A stretch of DNA of 64,000 bases from JASSUD01 sp031963415 (GCA_031963415.1 JASSUI010000001.1:434001-498000), one strand, 5' to 3'; positions 35,669-44,910 are shown, counted from the stretch's first letter. Numbers and translations are program-made. Notes: generated by a model from the letters alone, not told the origin.

Positions 35669-36418
35669 TCAGGCCAAAGAGAGCGTGCCACGAGGCGAAA
35701 TATTAGAAGTATCGGAAGGACGCCCCTCCTGGCCTTTTAGCTGCCTAGGACGAACCCTTGCCCTTTCTCCCATTCCTTTCGTTAATTTTGGGGAAGGGCC
35801 TCGCACTATTTCCATCATTTCTTGAAAGTGTGGTGACTGCGCAAGGTGTGATTGCTGCTCATTAAGAAACCTTTCTTTCATTTCTTTCGCAATTTTTTGG
35901 GTATCGCTTGTCACTTTGAGAGCTTCCCCCAGGTTATATTCCAAGCGACCACATTCATCCGTTGCGTTGCCTAGCGATAAAGCTAAGACTTCCTCGGCCG
36001 AATCATCTGGCGAAAGCTGTCCTCTCTTTTGTATTTTGTTTATAGCATCCAAGCTCCTCCTCAATAAATTTTGGAGGTTTTCCGCTTGGCCAGAACTTCG
36101 GCTAATCCCTTCTGTGAGGGAATTGTTTATTCCTTCGAACAAATCAACGCCCTCGGCAAAGCTTTTAGAGAGGTGAGACACCTCCTTATTCAAATTTCCA
36201 AATGCGTCAATTAATGCTGTCCCCACGCTTTCCGTTTCTTTTTGCAAAGACTCAGCTTCTTGGATTGCTTCTGGTAACAGAGGAGAATCCGACATAACTC
36301 CCATCTGCGCCGATGGATTCGAACCTATCCCTGGCTCTCGACCAACATTTCTTCCTAAGCTTATCGCAATTCTTTCATTCACCGTGCGCGCCCCAACAAT
36401 TGACAAAATTATCTTCAA
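35669..36418 (-). CDS. Coiled-coil protein, unknown
   Basis: 249 residues, mostly hydrophilic and helical. Heptad-like sequence runs through the middle (EAIQEAESLQKETESVG, LNKEVSHLSKSFAEGVD, RSLDAINKIQKRG, AKEMKERFLNEQQSHL), followed by a disordered basic C-terminus (RARVRPRQLKGQEGRPS). No membrane segment or known domain is visible. The N-terminus before MGVMSDSPLL may be artefactual; initiation at the internal ATG is possible. It lies 58 bp downstream of a second coiled-coil gene on the same strand, and both look like a small accessory operon near the type III regulators. Effector or chaperone-partner function is conceivable but unproven. Confidence 0.5.
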   Translation of the reverse strand: MKIILSIVGARTVNERIAISLGRNVGREPGIGSNPSAQMGVMSDSPLLPEAIQEAESLQKETESVGTALIDAFGNLNKEVSHLSKSFAEGVDLFEGINNSLTEGISRSSGQAENLQNLLRRSLDAINKIQKRGQLSPDDSAEEVLALSLGNATDECGRLEYNLGEALKVTSDTQKIAKEMKERFLNEQQSHLAQSPHFQEMMEIVRGPSPKLTKGMGERARVRPRQLKGQEGRPSDTSNISPRGTLSLA

Positions 36419-36476
36419 AATTTAATTTATCTGACGAAATCAAGCTTATCGCTCATCAGCCTAAACGACTTCCTAG

Positions 36477-37103
36477 CTATTTCCATTGCACAACACTTCT
36501 AGCCTTCCGACTTCTTACTGCCTCCGCTACATAGTTTGTGTCACGCTGAACTTGATCCGTAAGGAATATCATAGAATTAACAAGCAATCTCAATTCTGCC
36601 ACTTCATTAAGTTGCTTTTCGCGTTCCTTCTTCTTCTCTATCTTTCGTGCAACTTTTCTTTCCAAATTGCCTATATCAGTTTTCAGCTGACTCAACAATT
36701 CTCCATAATTAGAACTGCACTCTTCTCTCTCTTTAAAATACCCATAAGCCAAAGAAATGGCTGCGATAATAATGCCGAAAAATTTAGTGAATAAAATCGC
36801 ACAAATTGACAAAACAACAGTAGCTCTATCTTTTGTACGTGAAGAGGGCATAGGAGAACCTGCCGCTTGCTTCTCTTTTTCCAAGAGCTGATCAATTTCT
36901 TCCTCAAGACTTTTACATTCGTTAAAGAAATCCTTGATATTGCCTTCTTTGATTTCTAGATCTTCATTTAGCAACTCTGTCAAATTAATAGTTCTAGCGC
37001 TAAGCCCTCCAACGATATAGGCATATTTATCTGTTTTTTTGACATCTCTTAGCACACCTTCAAATAGCTCTAATTTTTTAAGATTCTTGTATAAATTGCT
37101 CAA
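36477..37103 (-). CDS. Membrane-anchored coiled-coil protein, unknown
   Basis: 208 residues. An N-terminal helical part (LYKNLKKLELFEGVLRDV, CKSLEEEIDQLLEKEKQ) is followed by a hydrophobic hairpin (ATVVLSICAILFTKFFGIII and AAISLAYGYF, about 95-125). A long coiled coil comes next (GNLERKVARKIEKKKERE). One or two membrane segments between coiled coils recall type III translocator-like proteins, but no family match is evident. It is upstream of the 35669-36418 gene with a 58-bp gap, probably cotranscribed. No hrpII box was seen upstream. Confidence 0.5.
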   Translation of the reverse strand: MSNLYKNLKKLELFEGVLRDVKKTDKYAYIVGGLSARTINLTELLNEDLEIKEGNIKDFFNECKSLEEEIDQLLEKEKQAAGSPMPSSRTKDRATVVLSICAILFTKFFGIIIAAISLAYGYFKEREECSSNYGELLSQLKTDIGNLERKVARKIEKKKEREKQLNEVAELRLLVNSMIFLTDQVQRDTNYVAEAVRSRKARSVVQWK

Positions 37104-37539
37104 TAACGTGCGAACAACCTCACTTTCTTTTTCGCTCTTAGATTTTGATCCAGATTTTTCCCTCTAATAAAGAAAGTCACGCTGTAATCTATCGCGCTTA
37201 TAGCTAGAGAACCTATTATCAAACATTAGCTCGCAATAAGGAGATATGCTACCAAGATGAATAAACATGATTGTCTCTTATAATTTTTTTATAAAGCATG
37301 AGCACTAGCCGCAAAAAACTGTAAGAGAGCCAGACTATGCTGATTAATGGATAAGAATAGGCGCGATGATGGCAATATGTAAATTTTATGGCGATAGGGT
37401 AAAGCCCTGGGTCAAGCTCAATAACTGACAAGAGATTTCCCTATATTGATTTTGTAGAAAGTATGTAGTAACCAGCGGGATATCTAATCAAAAAAGTTGT
37501 CTCTCAAGAGCCAATTTGATCTAATCAAAGTCTATATTT
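37104..37539. other. AT-rich spacer
   Basis: About 435 bp. A good-looking AGGAGAT ribosome site near 37240 is followed by ATGAATAAACATGATTG, which stops after seven codons. A minus-strand frame at 37249-37431 is hydrophobic but has no recognisable homology. Nothing further supported. Confidence 0.35.
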
Positions 37540-38163
37540 ATGTGCCTCACTCCTAATCAATCTCAGCAAGAATTAATTACACTAGACCCACAAGCACGCG
37601 AAGTATTGGACTATTGGTTTGGTACACCTGATTCAACCGATTACAACCAAGCACGGGTGTTTTGGTTTCAAGTATCGGAGGCTGTCGATGCAGAGTTGCG
37701 TGCACGCTTTCTCACGCTTCATCAAAAGGCAGCAGCTGGACAATGTAACGCTTGGACCGCGACGCCATTGGGGACATGCGCGCTGATTATTGTGCTTGAT
37801 CAATTTTCACGTAATTTATATCGCAACCAGCCACAAGCTTTTGCGCAAGATGCCCAAGCACTTGCGCTTGCACGCGCGCTTATTGAGCAAAATAAAGACC
37901 GCAGCTTACCTACCCCCCACCATCGCAGCTTTGTTTATTTACCGTTTGAGCATGATGAATCGCTAGCAAGCCAACATGAGTCGCTCCGTTTATTTACGGC
38001 ACTCAAAGAAGAAACAGGGTTAGCCGATCCTCTTGAATGGGCAATCAAACACGCAGAGATCATTAAGCGCTTTGGTCGTTATCCTCATCGAAATAAAATT
38101 CTTGGGCGGCTATCAAGCGCAGAAGAAGAAGCTTTCTTGAAAGAACCTGGTTCATCATTTTGA
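37540..38163 (+). CDS. DUF924 family protein
   Basis: 207 residues. Matches the DUF924/UPF0-type all-helical family common in proteobacteria: EVLDYWFGTPDSTDYNQARVFWF at the N-terminus, then TPLGTCALIIVLDQFSRNLYR, FVYLPFEHDESLASQ and FGRYPHRNKILGR. These four blocks are the conserved core. Structural relatives are TPR-like, but the biochemical role is unknown. The gene appears intact and housekeeping-like, a probable chromosomal marker on the far side of the integrated region next to tRNA-Lys. Confidence 0.88.
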   Translation: MCLTPNQSQQELITLDPQAREVLDYWFGTPDSTDYNQARVFWFQVSEAVDAELRARFLTLHQKAAAGQCNAWTATPLGTCALIIVLDQFSRNLYRNQPQAFAQDAQALALARALIEQNKDRSLPTPHHRSFVYLPFEHDESLASQHESLRLFTALKEETGLADPLEWAIKHAEIIKRFGRYPHRNKILGRLSSAEEEAFLKEPGSSF

Positions 38164-38412
38164 GATCAGCGCTTTCGTCTTGCATACTTTTTTAGCGTCT
38201 TCCAAAATTAAGAAAAATGCTTATGCGCTTACAAGCCTAGGCTTATCGTCTAAAAAAAGGTAAGCGCGATAATTAACTTATTCAGCCACCTATAAAAAAA
38301 ACAAATCAATGTTGACTGAAATTTGCTTGTGCTCGCCAGTCACGACTGCAGTAATTTTTCAACGTGACTGACAAACAGATTAGGCAAACCACCCTCTCCC
38401 CAATTAACCACC

Positions 38413-38868
38413 ATGAGTACAGAGCGTTATGAAGCCTTACTGCTTGACTTATGTCGGGTGGTCAATTTTGGAGATCCTAATCATGTTTTGCGGACTCGCT
38501 CCATGCAGGTTGAAGGCTTTGATGTGCAATTTGAGCACTTTGAAGAAGACGTCCATGCGATGTATTTAAATTTTCACTATGGCACGGTCACAGCTGGACG
38601 CACGCTAGTCGTGTTTCGGTTGATGTTAGAAGCGAATTTATTGATTTACGCGCAAGACCAAGCCCAACTCGGGCTTGATTCTGACACCGGCGGCGCCATT
38701 CTGATTATTCGGGTAATCATGAGCGGCGAAGTCACCGGTGAATGGCTCGCTGATTTACTTGCACACTATGCAGAGCATGGTCGGTATTGGCAAAAAAATA
38801 TTTTTGAATCGACTGACGAAATGTTTGAAGGTATCGCCTCAGGACAGTTTGCTTGGATACGAGCTTAA
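38413..38868 (+). CDS. CesT-like type III secretion chaperone
   Basis: 151 residues, acidic, single compact domain. YEALLLDLCRVVNFGDP at the N-terminus, central FDVQFEHFEEDVHAMYLNFHYG, then ALILIIRV-like GGAILIIRVIMSGEVTGEWL and a final helix with HYAEHGRYW. This matches the pattern of CesT/SycE-type class I chaperones, which keep effectors partly unfolded and dock them at the secretion ATPase. It is followed by a small serine-rich gene and a giant effector candidate, both with hrpII-like boxes, so it probably serves one of these. Its own upstream region lacks an exact hrpII box. Confidence 0.7.
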   Translation: MSTERYEALLLDLCRVVNFGDPNHVLRTRSMQVEGFDVQFEHFEEDVHAMYLNFHYGTVTAGRTLVVFRLMLEANLLIYAQDQAQLGLDSDTGGAILIIRVIMSGEVTGEWLADLLAHYAEHGRYWQKNIFESTDEMFEGIASGQFAWIRA

Positions 38869-38927
38869 TTAAATACCCAGGCATTTCACTTTAGTGGGTA
38901 GAGTTAAGGTAGAGAAATAATTGATTT

Positions 38928-39248
38928 TTAATGGCCGACAGCATCTTTAATACTCTGGCCGAGTCTGTTCAATATTCTCACCGCGGCATCAACAGCATCC
39001 ATGCCGGCTTCCCTCTTTGCTATCTTTAATCTCTCTGCTCCTAATCCTTCATTTAATTTTGTGAAGTTAACACCCGAGGCATTATTTTGGTTTAATCCAT
39101 CAAGAGGACTTCCACTAGTCATTTGCGAAAAAGAAGATCTTCTTGATGACCTCACAGAAGAGGCATCAGACTTAGATGATGTAGATGGCGGACTAGTTAT
39201 GCCACGAGCGTTATAAATGCCCAAAGCTGTATTAACTTTTGCTGTCAT
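38928..39248 (-). CDS. Small Ser-rich protein under an hrpII-like box
   Basis: 106 residues. The N-terminal half is rich in Ser/Thr and disordered (TSPPSTSSKSDASSVRSSRR), typical of type III secretion signals. The C-terminal half is an amphipathic helix (AGMDAVDAAVRILNRLGQ). The ATG at 39248 has GAGGAGAAAGGA upstream. A TTCG-N16-TTCG box lies on the same strand at 39397-39374, 126 bp before the start. It could be a small effector, a rod/needle-type component or a harpin-like secreted protein. No family recognised. It is divergent from the 1123-codon gene that also has such a box. Confidence 0.65.
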   Translation of the reverse strand: MTAKVNTALGIYNARGITSPPSTSSKSDASSVRSSRRSSFSQMTSGSPLDGLNQNNASGVNFTKLNEGLGAERLKIAKREAGMDAVDAAVRILNRLGQSIKDAVGH

Positions 39249-39373
39249 TTCCTTTCTCCTCTAATTAATCCCAGCACAAACCATTTAGCTAAAACCATTT
39301 CATCGAATTAGTTCTGACCTCTTAATCTTCCTCACTTTATAAAACAACTCAATCTACTAATATATTCCAAATC

Positions 39374-39397
39374 CGAAAGCATGACGCGCAAAGCGAA
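39374..39397 (-). promoter_or_regulatory. hrpII-like box (minus strand)
   Basis: CGAA at 39374-39377 and CGAA at 39394-39397, separated by exactly 16 bases: on the minus strand TTCG-N16-TTCG, the consensus recognised by HrpB in Ralstonia. It lies upstream of the small secreted-protein candidate at 38928-39248. Confidence 0.6.
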
Positions 39398-39534
39398 GTC
39401 ATCATTTTCTTAATTCCCTGCTTACAGTTTTCGCAAAATTTTCTCTGCTCAAAGGTTTTGCTTGAGAAGCGGCATCAAAGCTTTCTAAGAGGCTGTCTAC
39501 ACAGTCATTAGTTACGCTAATACGCCTATTTATT

Positions 39535-39558
39535 TTCGCCACGACATACGTTTTTTCG
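39535..39558 (+). promoter_or_regulatory. hrpII-like box (plus strand)
   Basis: TTCG at 39535-39538 and TTCG at 39555-39558 with exactly 16 bases between. It is 56-79 bp before the first possible start of the giant effector candidate. An HrpB-like regulator is encoded 6 kb downstream. Confidence 0.65.
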
Positions 39559-39613
39559 TTTTGCTTCATAGCTCTTCAGTGAAATAACAAACAATAGAAG
39601 CATAACCACTTTA

Positions 39614-42600
39614 TTGCGACCGGACCTTGTCAAAGCAATAGAACTGGACCGAGTCGCAAAGCGAATGACTATGAGCGACAGCGTTCCTCCTTCTCATCTC
39701 CTTCCTCCGTTCGAGCTCGATGATTTTGCCGTGGATGTGGAGCACGCACTAAAAAAGGTTTCAGAGAGATTCGCTCACCCTGCTTCAAGCTCGCTACAAA
39801 GTCGCGCAAACCGATCTGCTGGACATACCGATCTTTCCAATATTTCTAGCTCGCAAAATCATGTCGTTGAAAATAATGCTTTCGCCACTTCATCTCATCT
39901 CTCTACCAATCGTCATAGCGTAGGCGAAACATCAGCACCACCCGCAGCACGATTACGTCGCAATTCGTCGGTTACGTTGATAGATTCTGCCTCCCCGCAT
40001 GAGGAGCAACCAGATACTCCCCCTCGCCGATCTATCGATAACGCTACTATTAGCAGCAATACAAGCGAGACCACCCTTGTCAATTCAAGCAGCTTGATGG
40101 CAGGGCTAAAACATTACGTAAACATTAGAAAAAATTTACCGTATTGGGTACGTCGCTCTCGATCTCGTCAAAAGGTGAAAGAAGCCGAACAACTGGTAAA
40201 GCATATACATGAAGTCTTTGATAAAGGAGAGCTGTCTACATTGTCCATGAACTTATTCAGTGACAGGCCCGATGCGCCGGAATTAGCTACTCAATTAATC
40301 AATTTACTCCACACAACTGAGGCTGAGCCAGATTGGCTTATGCCTAGCGCTATCCTCACTACTCAAGTCTTATCCCAAGTTTGCCAAGGCGACGCACAGC
40401 TGGCAAAAAGAGTGCTAGAGAGGATGAGCAAAAAGCTCGATATTCTGAACACAGAGCCAATACCAGGAAATGAAGAAGCCAAAAATATCGAAGAAAAAGC
40501 CTGGCAATGCATGCAGCGACTAGCCAGCGTAGGAGGGTATGCGCTGGCTGCGGTACTAAAGTTACAAGGTATCGAACCTAATCCAGCTCAACCAAAAGAA
40601 ACAGACACAGAGATAGCACTAATCAGATATCAACAAGCATGGCATAAGCTACGCAGTTTTTACCCAGGATTAGACGCCGCGCCATCTAACCTAATCGAAG
40701 AGATTAAATCTGGTCAGAGACCTTTAATTGCAGAAGCAGAACAAGCAGTGGGGGTTATAGAAGCAGCACGCGAAGTGATAAAACATAAAGCTGCCATTGA
40801 AGAAAACGCCAACGGCACAATAGCAGATGAGTTTCTCACACTTAAACAAAAAGCGGCTTATTGGATGTGGGGGCAAGAAATCTACGATACGTCAACACGC
40901 GATACCGTTATGCATCGCATGCTTAAATTTTTTACTGACATTCGTGATTATGAAATTAGGCGTAAAGATTTCTCATGGTCTGAACGTTTTAAAGATAACT
41001 TTCTACGCGCGCTCAGCTTAAGAAAAACGCCAACACTTGAGGGTAGCAAATTACTTAGCCATATCCGTGACATAAAAACCTCGAAAATATATGACGAGGA
41101 GTTTAACAATGCTGCGCAAAGTCTTTGCGCGGGTTTAAGAATGCACATGCATGCATTAGCCAATAACTCGGCCAACAAAGCGCAAGTAGCAAAAATAGCC
41201 CTTGAAATTGTCACGCTTGAAATGGCTCAAGACATGAAACACAAAAACTCAGACAACAATATCTTTTTCGATAAAAAAATTGTAAAACAACGCCTTAAGC
41301 AACGCATTAAACAACGGAGAAAAGAACTCCAAGCAAGGCAAATATTTGATCAAGAAACATCCAAAATATTCGAAAAAAAATCATCGCAAGTCGTTCGCAT
41401 CCTGGCTGAAACTTCTTCGCTTTGGAGAGCTTTTAGCGCATCGACAAATCAAATACCTTCCCTCGCTAATTTCATCACTAAAAAACTCAATAAAGAATTG
41501 AATGAAGAATTACTCACCCTAAAGGGTTTAGAAGATCGATGGGAAAAATTGAGTGAAGAATTAGGTGCGCTAAGCGATTTACAAGATCCCCAAAAGAAAT
41601 CGGCATCACTCCTCAATCATCAATCTTTTGAAAGCTCGATCAAAACCGCTCACGACCTCACTTTCGATATAAAAGAACCCCTTACTAATATCAATGAGTT
41701 TCAAAAATTGTTCGAGAAAGTGCTCACAAGCCCACCGGGTACGAATTATTTTTCCGCTGGTGGTGGGGAACGAGGTGCTAGTCTTGGCCTTATCCGCGAA
41801 ATATTGTCTTATGCGCCTGTCGCCCTCTTGCCTGATGCGGGATACACCTTTAACGGTCGAGCTTTTTTTGAAGTTAGACATGATCCTACGTACGGCGCTC
41901 AAATGGTTTTTGGCAAAAGTAGAGAGCACTATGGCCGGCTCGGATTAGGTGCGTCAGCGGGTTATAAATTTTTATCTGGTCCCACCAAAACTTTTTTGGG
42001 AGTCAGTGTAACTCCAAGCCGTAGGCCAAAATTCACTACGATAGAAGAAGCTGGGCTACGTATCGAGCATGACAATGATCCAGCCTTGAATGAAAAGATC
42101 AGCAAACTTTTCTTCAAAGCACTGGAAGAGGCCATTGAAGAGTACAAAAGGAAGCAGCAAAACGCTAAACACGAGCTTATTAAATGCTTTACAGAGAAAT
42201 TAGCTGCCGAATTTTCTGATAAAAAAGTCTCTCTCGTTTTCAATCAGCATAAAAAATATCAAGGTGAGGTCGCTGTCATTGCCAGAGCTGGATTACTAGT
42301 TGGAGATGACAAAACATCAATTGGCGGCAGAATTGGCGCAGGCCTCAACCTAAAGAAAGCCAACGGCATCAGCGAGACATTTTCTTCTTCAAAACGAAAA
42401 ATAGCGCAAGGCGCTCTGAAAGAAACCAAGATAGATGGCGTGCTAGGCGTCACCCTGGTAACACCTGAAGTTAGATCACCTATTACTAAAGCGCTTGGGC
42501 GAACCGTTTATAAAGAAAATCAGGAAAGCCATCAGGTTAGCCTTCAATTCAACCCTAACAATCGTTTCGCGCCGAACATCGTATTCGAGCGTAAAACCAC

Positions 42601-42985
42601 TAAGCTAGATCACAAAATGCCAGGCAGCCAGTTAGTCTCGTTCACACAGTATCAGATGAGCCCAACGTACGCCCACCGCTACAACACACTGCGCCAATTG
42701 GAAGAATTAATTGCGCTAGACAACGAAGAAAAGCAGCGGCAGCAACAAACATCCTCTCAAGAGACTTTAATCAACGATACGCGAATGACAGTCTTCTCTC
42801 ATGCTAGCAAGGATCTGTGGTACCAAGATAAAGCGTGGCAGTTGGCTGACCAACGTACTGAGCGCAGCATTAACCGAAACGATGCAAGTGGTGTAAGGCT
42901 TCTCCTCAAAGCGAGAAAGATGGAGCAAGAACAGTTAACTCAACCTGTTGAAACAACTCGCCATTCTCCAAGGCGTAGCCGATGA
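39614..42985 (+). CDS. Giant putative type III effector
   Basis: Up to 1123 residues. The frame opens with a TTG at 39614; ATGs at 39665 and 39671 are alternative starts and the exact one is unclear. Residues 1-160 are Ser/Thr/Pro-rich and disordered, as in secreted effectors. A long helical middle follows (SRQKVKEAEQLVKHIHEVF through QRLKQRIKQRRKELQARQI), then a glycine-rich beta-type region near 720-1000 (YFSAGGGERGASLGLIREI, GRLGLGASAGYKFLSG, IGGRIGAGLNLKKAN). Size and general layout recall the AWR (RipA) effectors of Ralstonia, but I cannot confirm homology. An hrpII box precedes it and a GNAT gene overlaps its stop codon. Confidence 0.68.
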   Translation: MRPDLVKAIELDRVAKRMTMSDSVPPSHLLPPFELDDFAVDVEHALKKVSERFAHPASSSLQSRANRSAGHTDLSNISSSQNHVVENNAFATSSHLSTNRHSVGETSAPPAARLRRNSSVTLIDSASPHEEQPDTPPRRSIDNATISSNTSETTLVNSSSLMAGLKHYVNIRKNLPYWVRRSRSRQKVKEAEQLVKHIHEVFDKGELSTLSMNLFSDRPDAPELATQLINLLHTTEAEPDWLMPSAILTTQVLSQVCQGDAQLAKRVLERMSKKLDILNTEPIPGNEEAKNIEEKAWQCMQRLASVGGYALAAVLKLQGIEPNPAQPKETDTEIALIRYQQAWHKLRSFYPGLDAAPSNLIEEIKSGQRPLIAEAEQAVGVIEAAREVIKHKAAIEENANGTIADEFLTLKQKAAYWMWGQEIYDTSTRDTVMHRMLKFFTDIRDYEIRRKDFSWSERFKDNFLRALSLRKTPTLEGSKLLSHIRDIKTSKIYDEEFNNAAQSLCAGLRMHMHALANNSANKAQVAKIALEIVTLEMAQDMKHKNSDNNIFFDKKIVKQRLKQRIKQRRKELQARQIFDQETSKIFEKKSSQVVRILAETSSLWRAFSASTNQIPSLANFITKKLNKELNEELLTLKGLEDRWEKLSEELGALSDLQDPQKKSASLLNHQSFESSIKTAHDLTFDIKEPLTNINEFQKLFEKVLTSPPGTNYFSAGGGERGASLGLIREILSYAPVALLPDAGYTFNGRAFFEVRHDPTYGAQMVFGKSREHYGRLGLGASAGYKFLSGPTKTFLGVSVTPSRRPKFTTIEEAGLRIEHDNDPALNEKISKLFFKALEEAIEEYKRKQQNAKHELIKCFTEKLAAEFSDKKVSLVFNQHKKYQGEVAVIARAGLLVGDDKTSIGGRIGAGLNLKKANGISETFSSSKRKIAQGALKETKIDGVLGVTLVTPEVRSPITKALGRTVYKENQESHQVSLQFNPNNRFAPNIVFERKTTKLDHKMPGSQLVSFTQYQMSPTYAHRYNTLRQLEELIALDNEEKQRQQQTSSQETLINDTRMTVFSHASKDLWYQDKAWQLADQRTERSINRNDASGVRLLLKARKMEQEQLTQPVETTRHSPRRSR

Positions 42986-43581
42986 AATTCTTCCACCCCC
43001 CAGAACATTTTGAAACTAACAAAATGCTAGCCAGACGCTTACAAATAACCGATGCGCCTGAGGTATTTCAATATTTACTGAGCGATCCACAAGTTACTTG
43101 GCATTTACCTCTCGCCACCCATCTATGTTTGGAAGAAACCCGAGCCTATATCAACTTGTGCGAGTTAGGTTGGCGTGCGGGCTTGTTTTATGTATGGGGG
43201 CTTATTGATAAAACGAGTGGACACGTTATTGCGCTAGTCGAAATACGCGCGCATTTACCGCGTGTTGAAATCGGCCTCATTACCGCACACCAACAAGGAG
43301 TTAAACGACGTAGAGCCGTTGCGCTAATCCTGGCACAGGTACTGGATTGGCTCACGGCACAACCCGCCGTGTATCGGATTTATTCATGTTGCGATGCGCA
43401 GAGCGACGCGGCACACGCTATTGAACATTTAGGTTTTCACTACGAAACACAATTAGTTGGTTGGGAAGCACGCCCTAATCAACATAAGGCTGCTGGCACC
43501 GTCAATAGCTATGTATTGCTACGGCCTTTTGACAGTTGGGTCAATAGTGTGTTGCGTACGCAGTTATTAAAGAAACCGTGA
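42982..43581 (+). CDS. GNAT-family N-acetyltransferase
   Basis: 199 residues. Typical GNAT order: RRLQITDAPEVFQYLLSDPQV, then YVWGLIDKTSGHVIALVEIR (beta 2-4), EIGLITAHQQGVKRRRAVALIL, which covers the acetyl-CoA loop (Gln-x-x-x-Lys/Arg-Arg variant), and AHAIEHLGFHYE. Closest in style to RimJ/RimL-type or ribosomal-protein-like acetyltransferases. The ATG overlaps the TGA of the effector gene (ATGA), so the two are translationally coupled and share regulation; it may modify the effector or be a secreted enzyme itself. The substrate cannot be read from sequence. Confidence 0.8.
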   Translation: MKFFHPPEHFETNKMLARRLQITDAPEVFQYLLSDPQVTWHLPLATHLCLEETRAYINLCELGWRAGLFYVWGLIDKTSGHVIALVEIRAHLPRVEIGLITAHQQGVKRRRAVALILAQVLDWLTAQPAVYRIYSCCDAQSDAAHAIEHLGFHYETQLVGWEARPNQHKAAGTVNSYVLLRPFDSWVNSVLRTQLLKKP

Positions 43582-43968
43582 GTAAGAGATAAGAAAGCAG
43601 TGAAAATTCTGCTTAAACTGCTTAAAGCACGGGCCTTTTTCTTTTTGGATTACGAAGCTTCTTACGCAGAAAAAAGGGTTGCGGTAATTGCGTTAAAACG
43701 CCGATCTTGCGAAGGTATCGCTCGTAGAAATTGTTTATCAACTCGCACAAAAGCATTGAGCAAGCCACATCGCTAATGTGCCAGTTTATTGACAGATTCC
43801 TAGCATTTTATAAAGGTCGCTGTGTCGATTAGACATCAAACGCAGCAACTCGCGTCATTCGACAATGGCTGACAGCCACGCATAAAAAACACAAAGCTGT
43901 CGCTCATTGAAGGTGCGCTCTCTTTTTCCACCTCTCGGTTTGATTACTGTACCGACGGAGTTATATTT
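43582..43968. other. Spacer upstream of hrpG-like gene
   Basis: About 390 bp with no ORF worth calling. GGAG lies eight bases before the GTG start of the regulator at 43969. A TTCG at 43858 has no partner at 16 bases. No strong terminator for the effector-GNAT unit was recognised. Confidence 0.4.
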
Positions 43969-44715
43969 GTGAAGGTTGCCGTCTTAACTAAAAATGAGCA
44001 TCTATTTAAGCTCGCCTGTGACGCTTTTATTGGAGAAGCCGTTAATTGTATTTGTTTTAGCTCAGATCTTTCGTTGTTGCGTGAATTGCCACGTCAATCC
44101 TTCGATTTAATTGTCGTTGATGCCCACCACCGCAATTTTGCGACTTACCATCCACTTAGCTCGTGGCGCGAATGTTACTCAGATCGCCGCACGCCGATTA
44201 TTGTAATTGGCCAACTCTTTAATTTAGACACATTTAAAGAAACCTTAGCAGCAGGCGCTGACGATGTGATTTTTGGACCGATTGATCCGCGTGAACTTAA
44301 CGCGCGTGCTCATATCTTACTTAATCGCTCCGTGGCCCGTGATAACGCCTGCACCAGAATAGAAATCAATGGCTATGTGCTAGATAAATGTAGCGGCACG
44401 GTGGTTTGGAATTCGAAAGCAGTCAGATTGACTTCGCGGGAATTTGCGATTGCTTGGTTATTTTTTTCCCATCCAGGGCATTTCTTTAGTCGTCAGCAAA
44501 TTTCTGAAGCTATTTGGGGGAATACCGAACAAATCGTTGGACGTACGCTTGAGCAGCATATTTATAAGTTACGAAAAAAACTTAACTTAATTGAAACTAG
44601 CAGCGTACAACTCAGAACGATTTATGCATTCGGCTATCGTTTAGAAGCAAGCCAGGCAACTCAAGATAAAAGCGCGAGCACACTAGCAAGTGTATATGAC
44701 GAGGAAATGCAATAA
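43969..44715 (+). CDS. hrpG: HrpG-like OmpR-family regulator
   Basis: 248 residues. An N-terminal receiver domain has Asp51 in FDLIVVDAHHRN as the probable phospho-acceptor. The usual acidic pair near the N-terminus is reduced (LTKNE) and the conserved lysine before the last helix is replaced (VIFGPIDPREL), so phosphorylation may be atypical. The C-terminal OmpR-type winged helix is complete: VRLTSREFAIAWLFFSHPG, TLEQHIYKLRKKL, LRTIYAFGYRLE. HrpG sits at the top of the Ralstonia/Xanthomonas type III regulatory cascade and activates hrpB/hrpX. Start is GTG with GGAG eight bases upstream. Assignment rests on adjacency to the HrpB-like gene and the atypical receiver. Confidence 0.75.
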   Translation: MKVAVLTKNEHLFKLACDAFIGEAVNCICFSSDLSLLRELPRQSFDLIVVDAHHRNFATYHPLSSWRECYSDRRTPIIVIGQLFNLDTFKETLAAGADDVIFGPIDPRELNARAHILLNRSVARDNACTRIEINGYVLDKCSGTVVWNSKAVRLTSREFAIAWLFFSHPGHFFSRQQISEAIWGNTEQIVGRTLEQHIYKLRKKLNLIETSSVQLRTIYAFGYRLEASQATQDKSASTLASVYDEEMQ

Positions 44716-44721
44716 GCGTTT

Positions 44722-44857
44722 TAAGAACCTGTTCATAATCTTTTAAAAAAGCGACTTAGAGGCTTGTATAGGCTCATGTTGGGGTTCCTTGTCACCCCAA
44801 TGTGACGGCTAATAACCTCACAAAACACTCTTCTTTGAGATTATGAACAGGTTCTTA
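44722..44857. repeat. 136-bp MITE-like palindromic element
   Basis: Terminal inverted repeats of 20 bp: TAAGAACCTGTTCATAATCT at 44722-44741 and its complement at 44838-44857. Inside is the smaller palindrome TTGGGGT...ACCCCAA (44779-44800) shared with elements at 50015 and 62692. It begins seven bases after the hrpG-like stop. The ends (AGAACCTGTYCA) also resemble those of the 62897-63047 element, so it may be mobilised by a common transposase not in this window. Confidence 0.8.
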
Positions 44858-44910
44858 GAAATGTAATGAACGCGTGCGTCTCTCAATAAAGGAGTATTCA
44901 TTACATTTCT
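44857..44910. repeat. Hairpin next to the 136-bp element
   Basis: AGAAATGTAATGAA at 44857-44870 and its exact complement at 44897-44910, with a 26-nt loop. It abuts the preceding element and could be part of a composite repeat or a terminator; no long T run follows. Confidence 0.6.
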
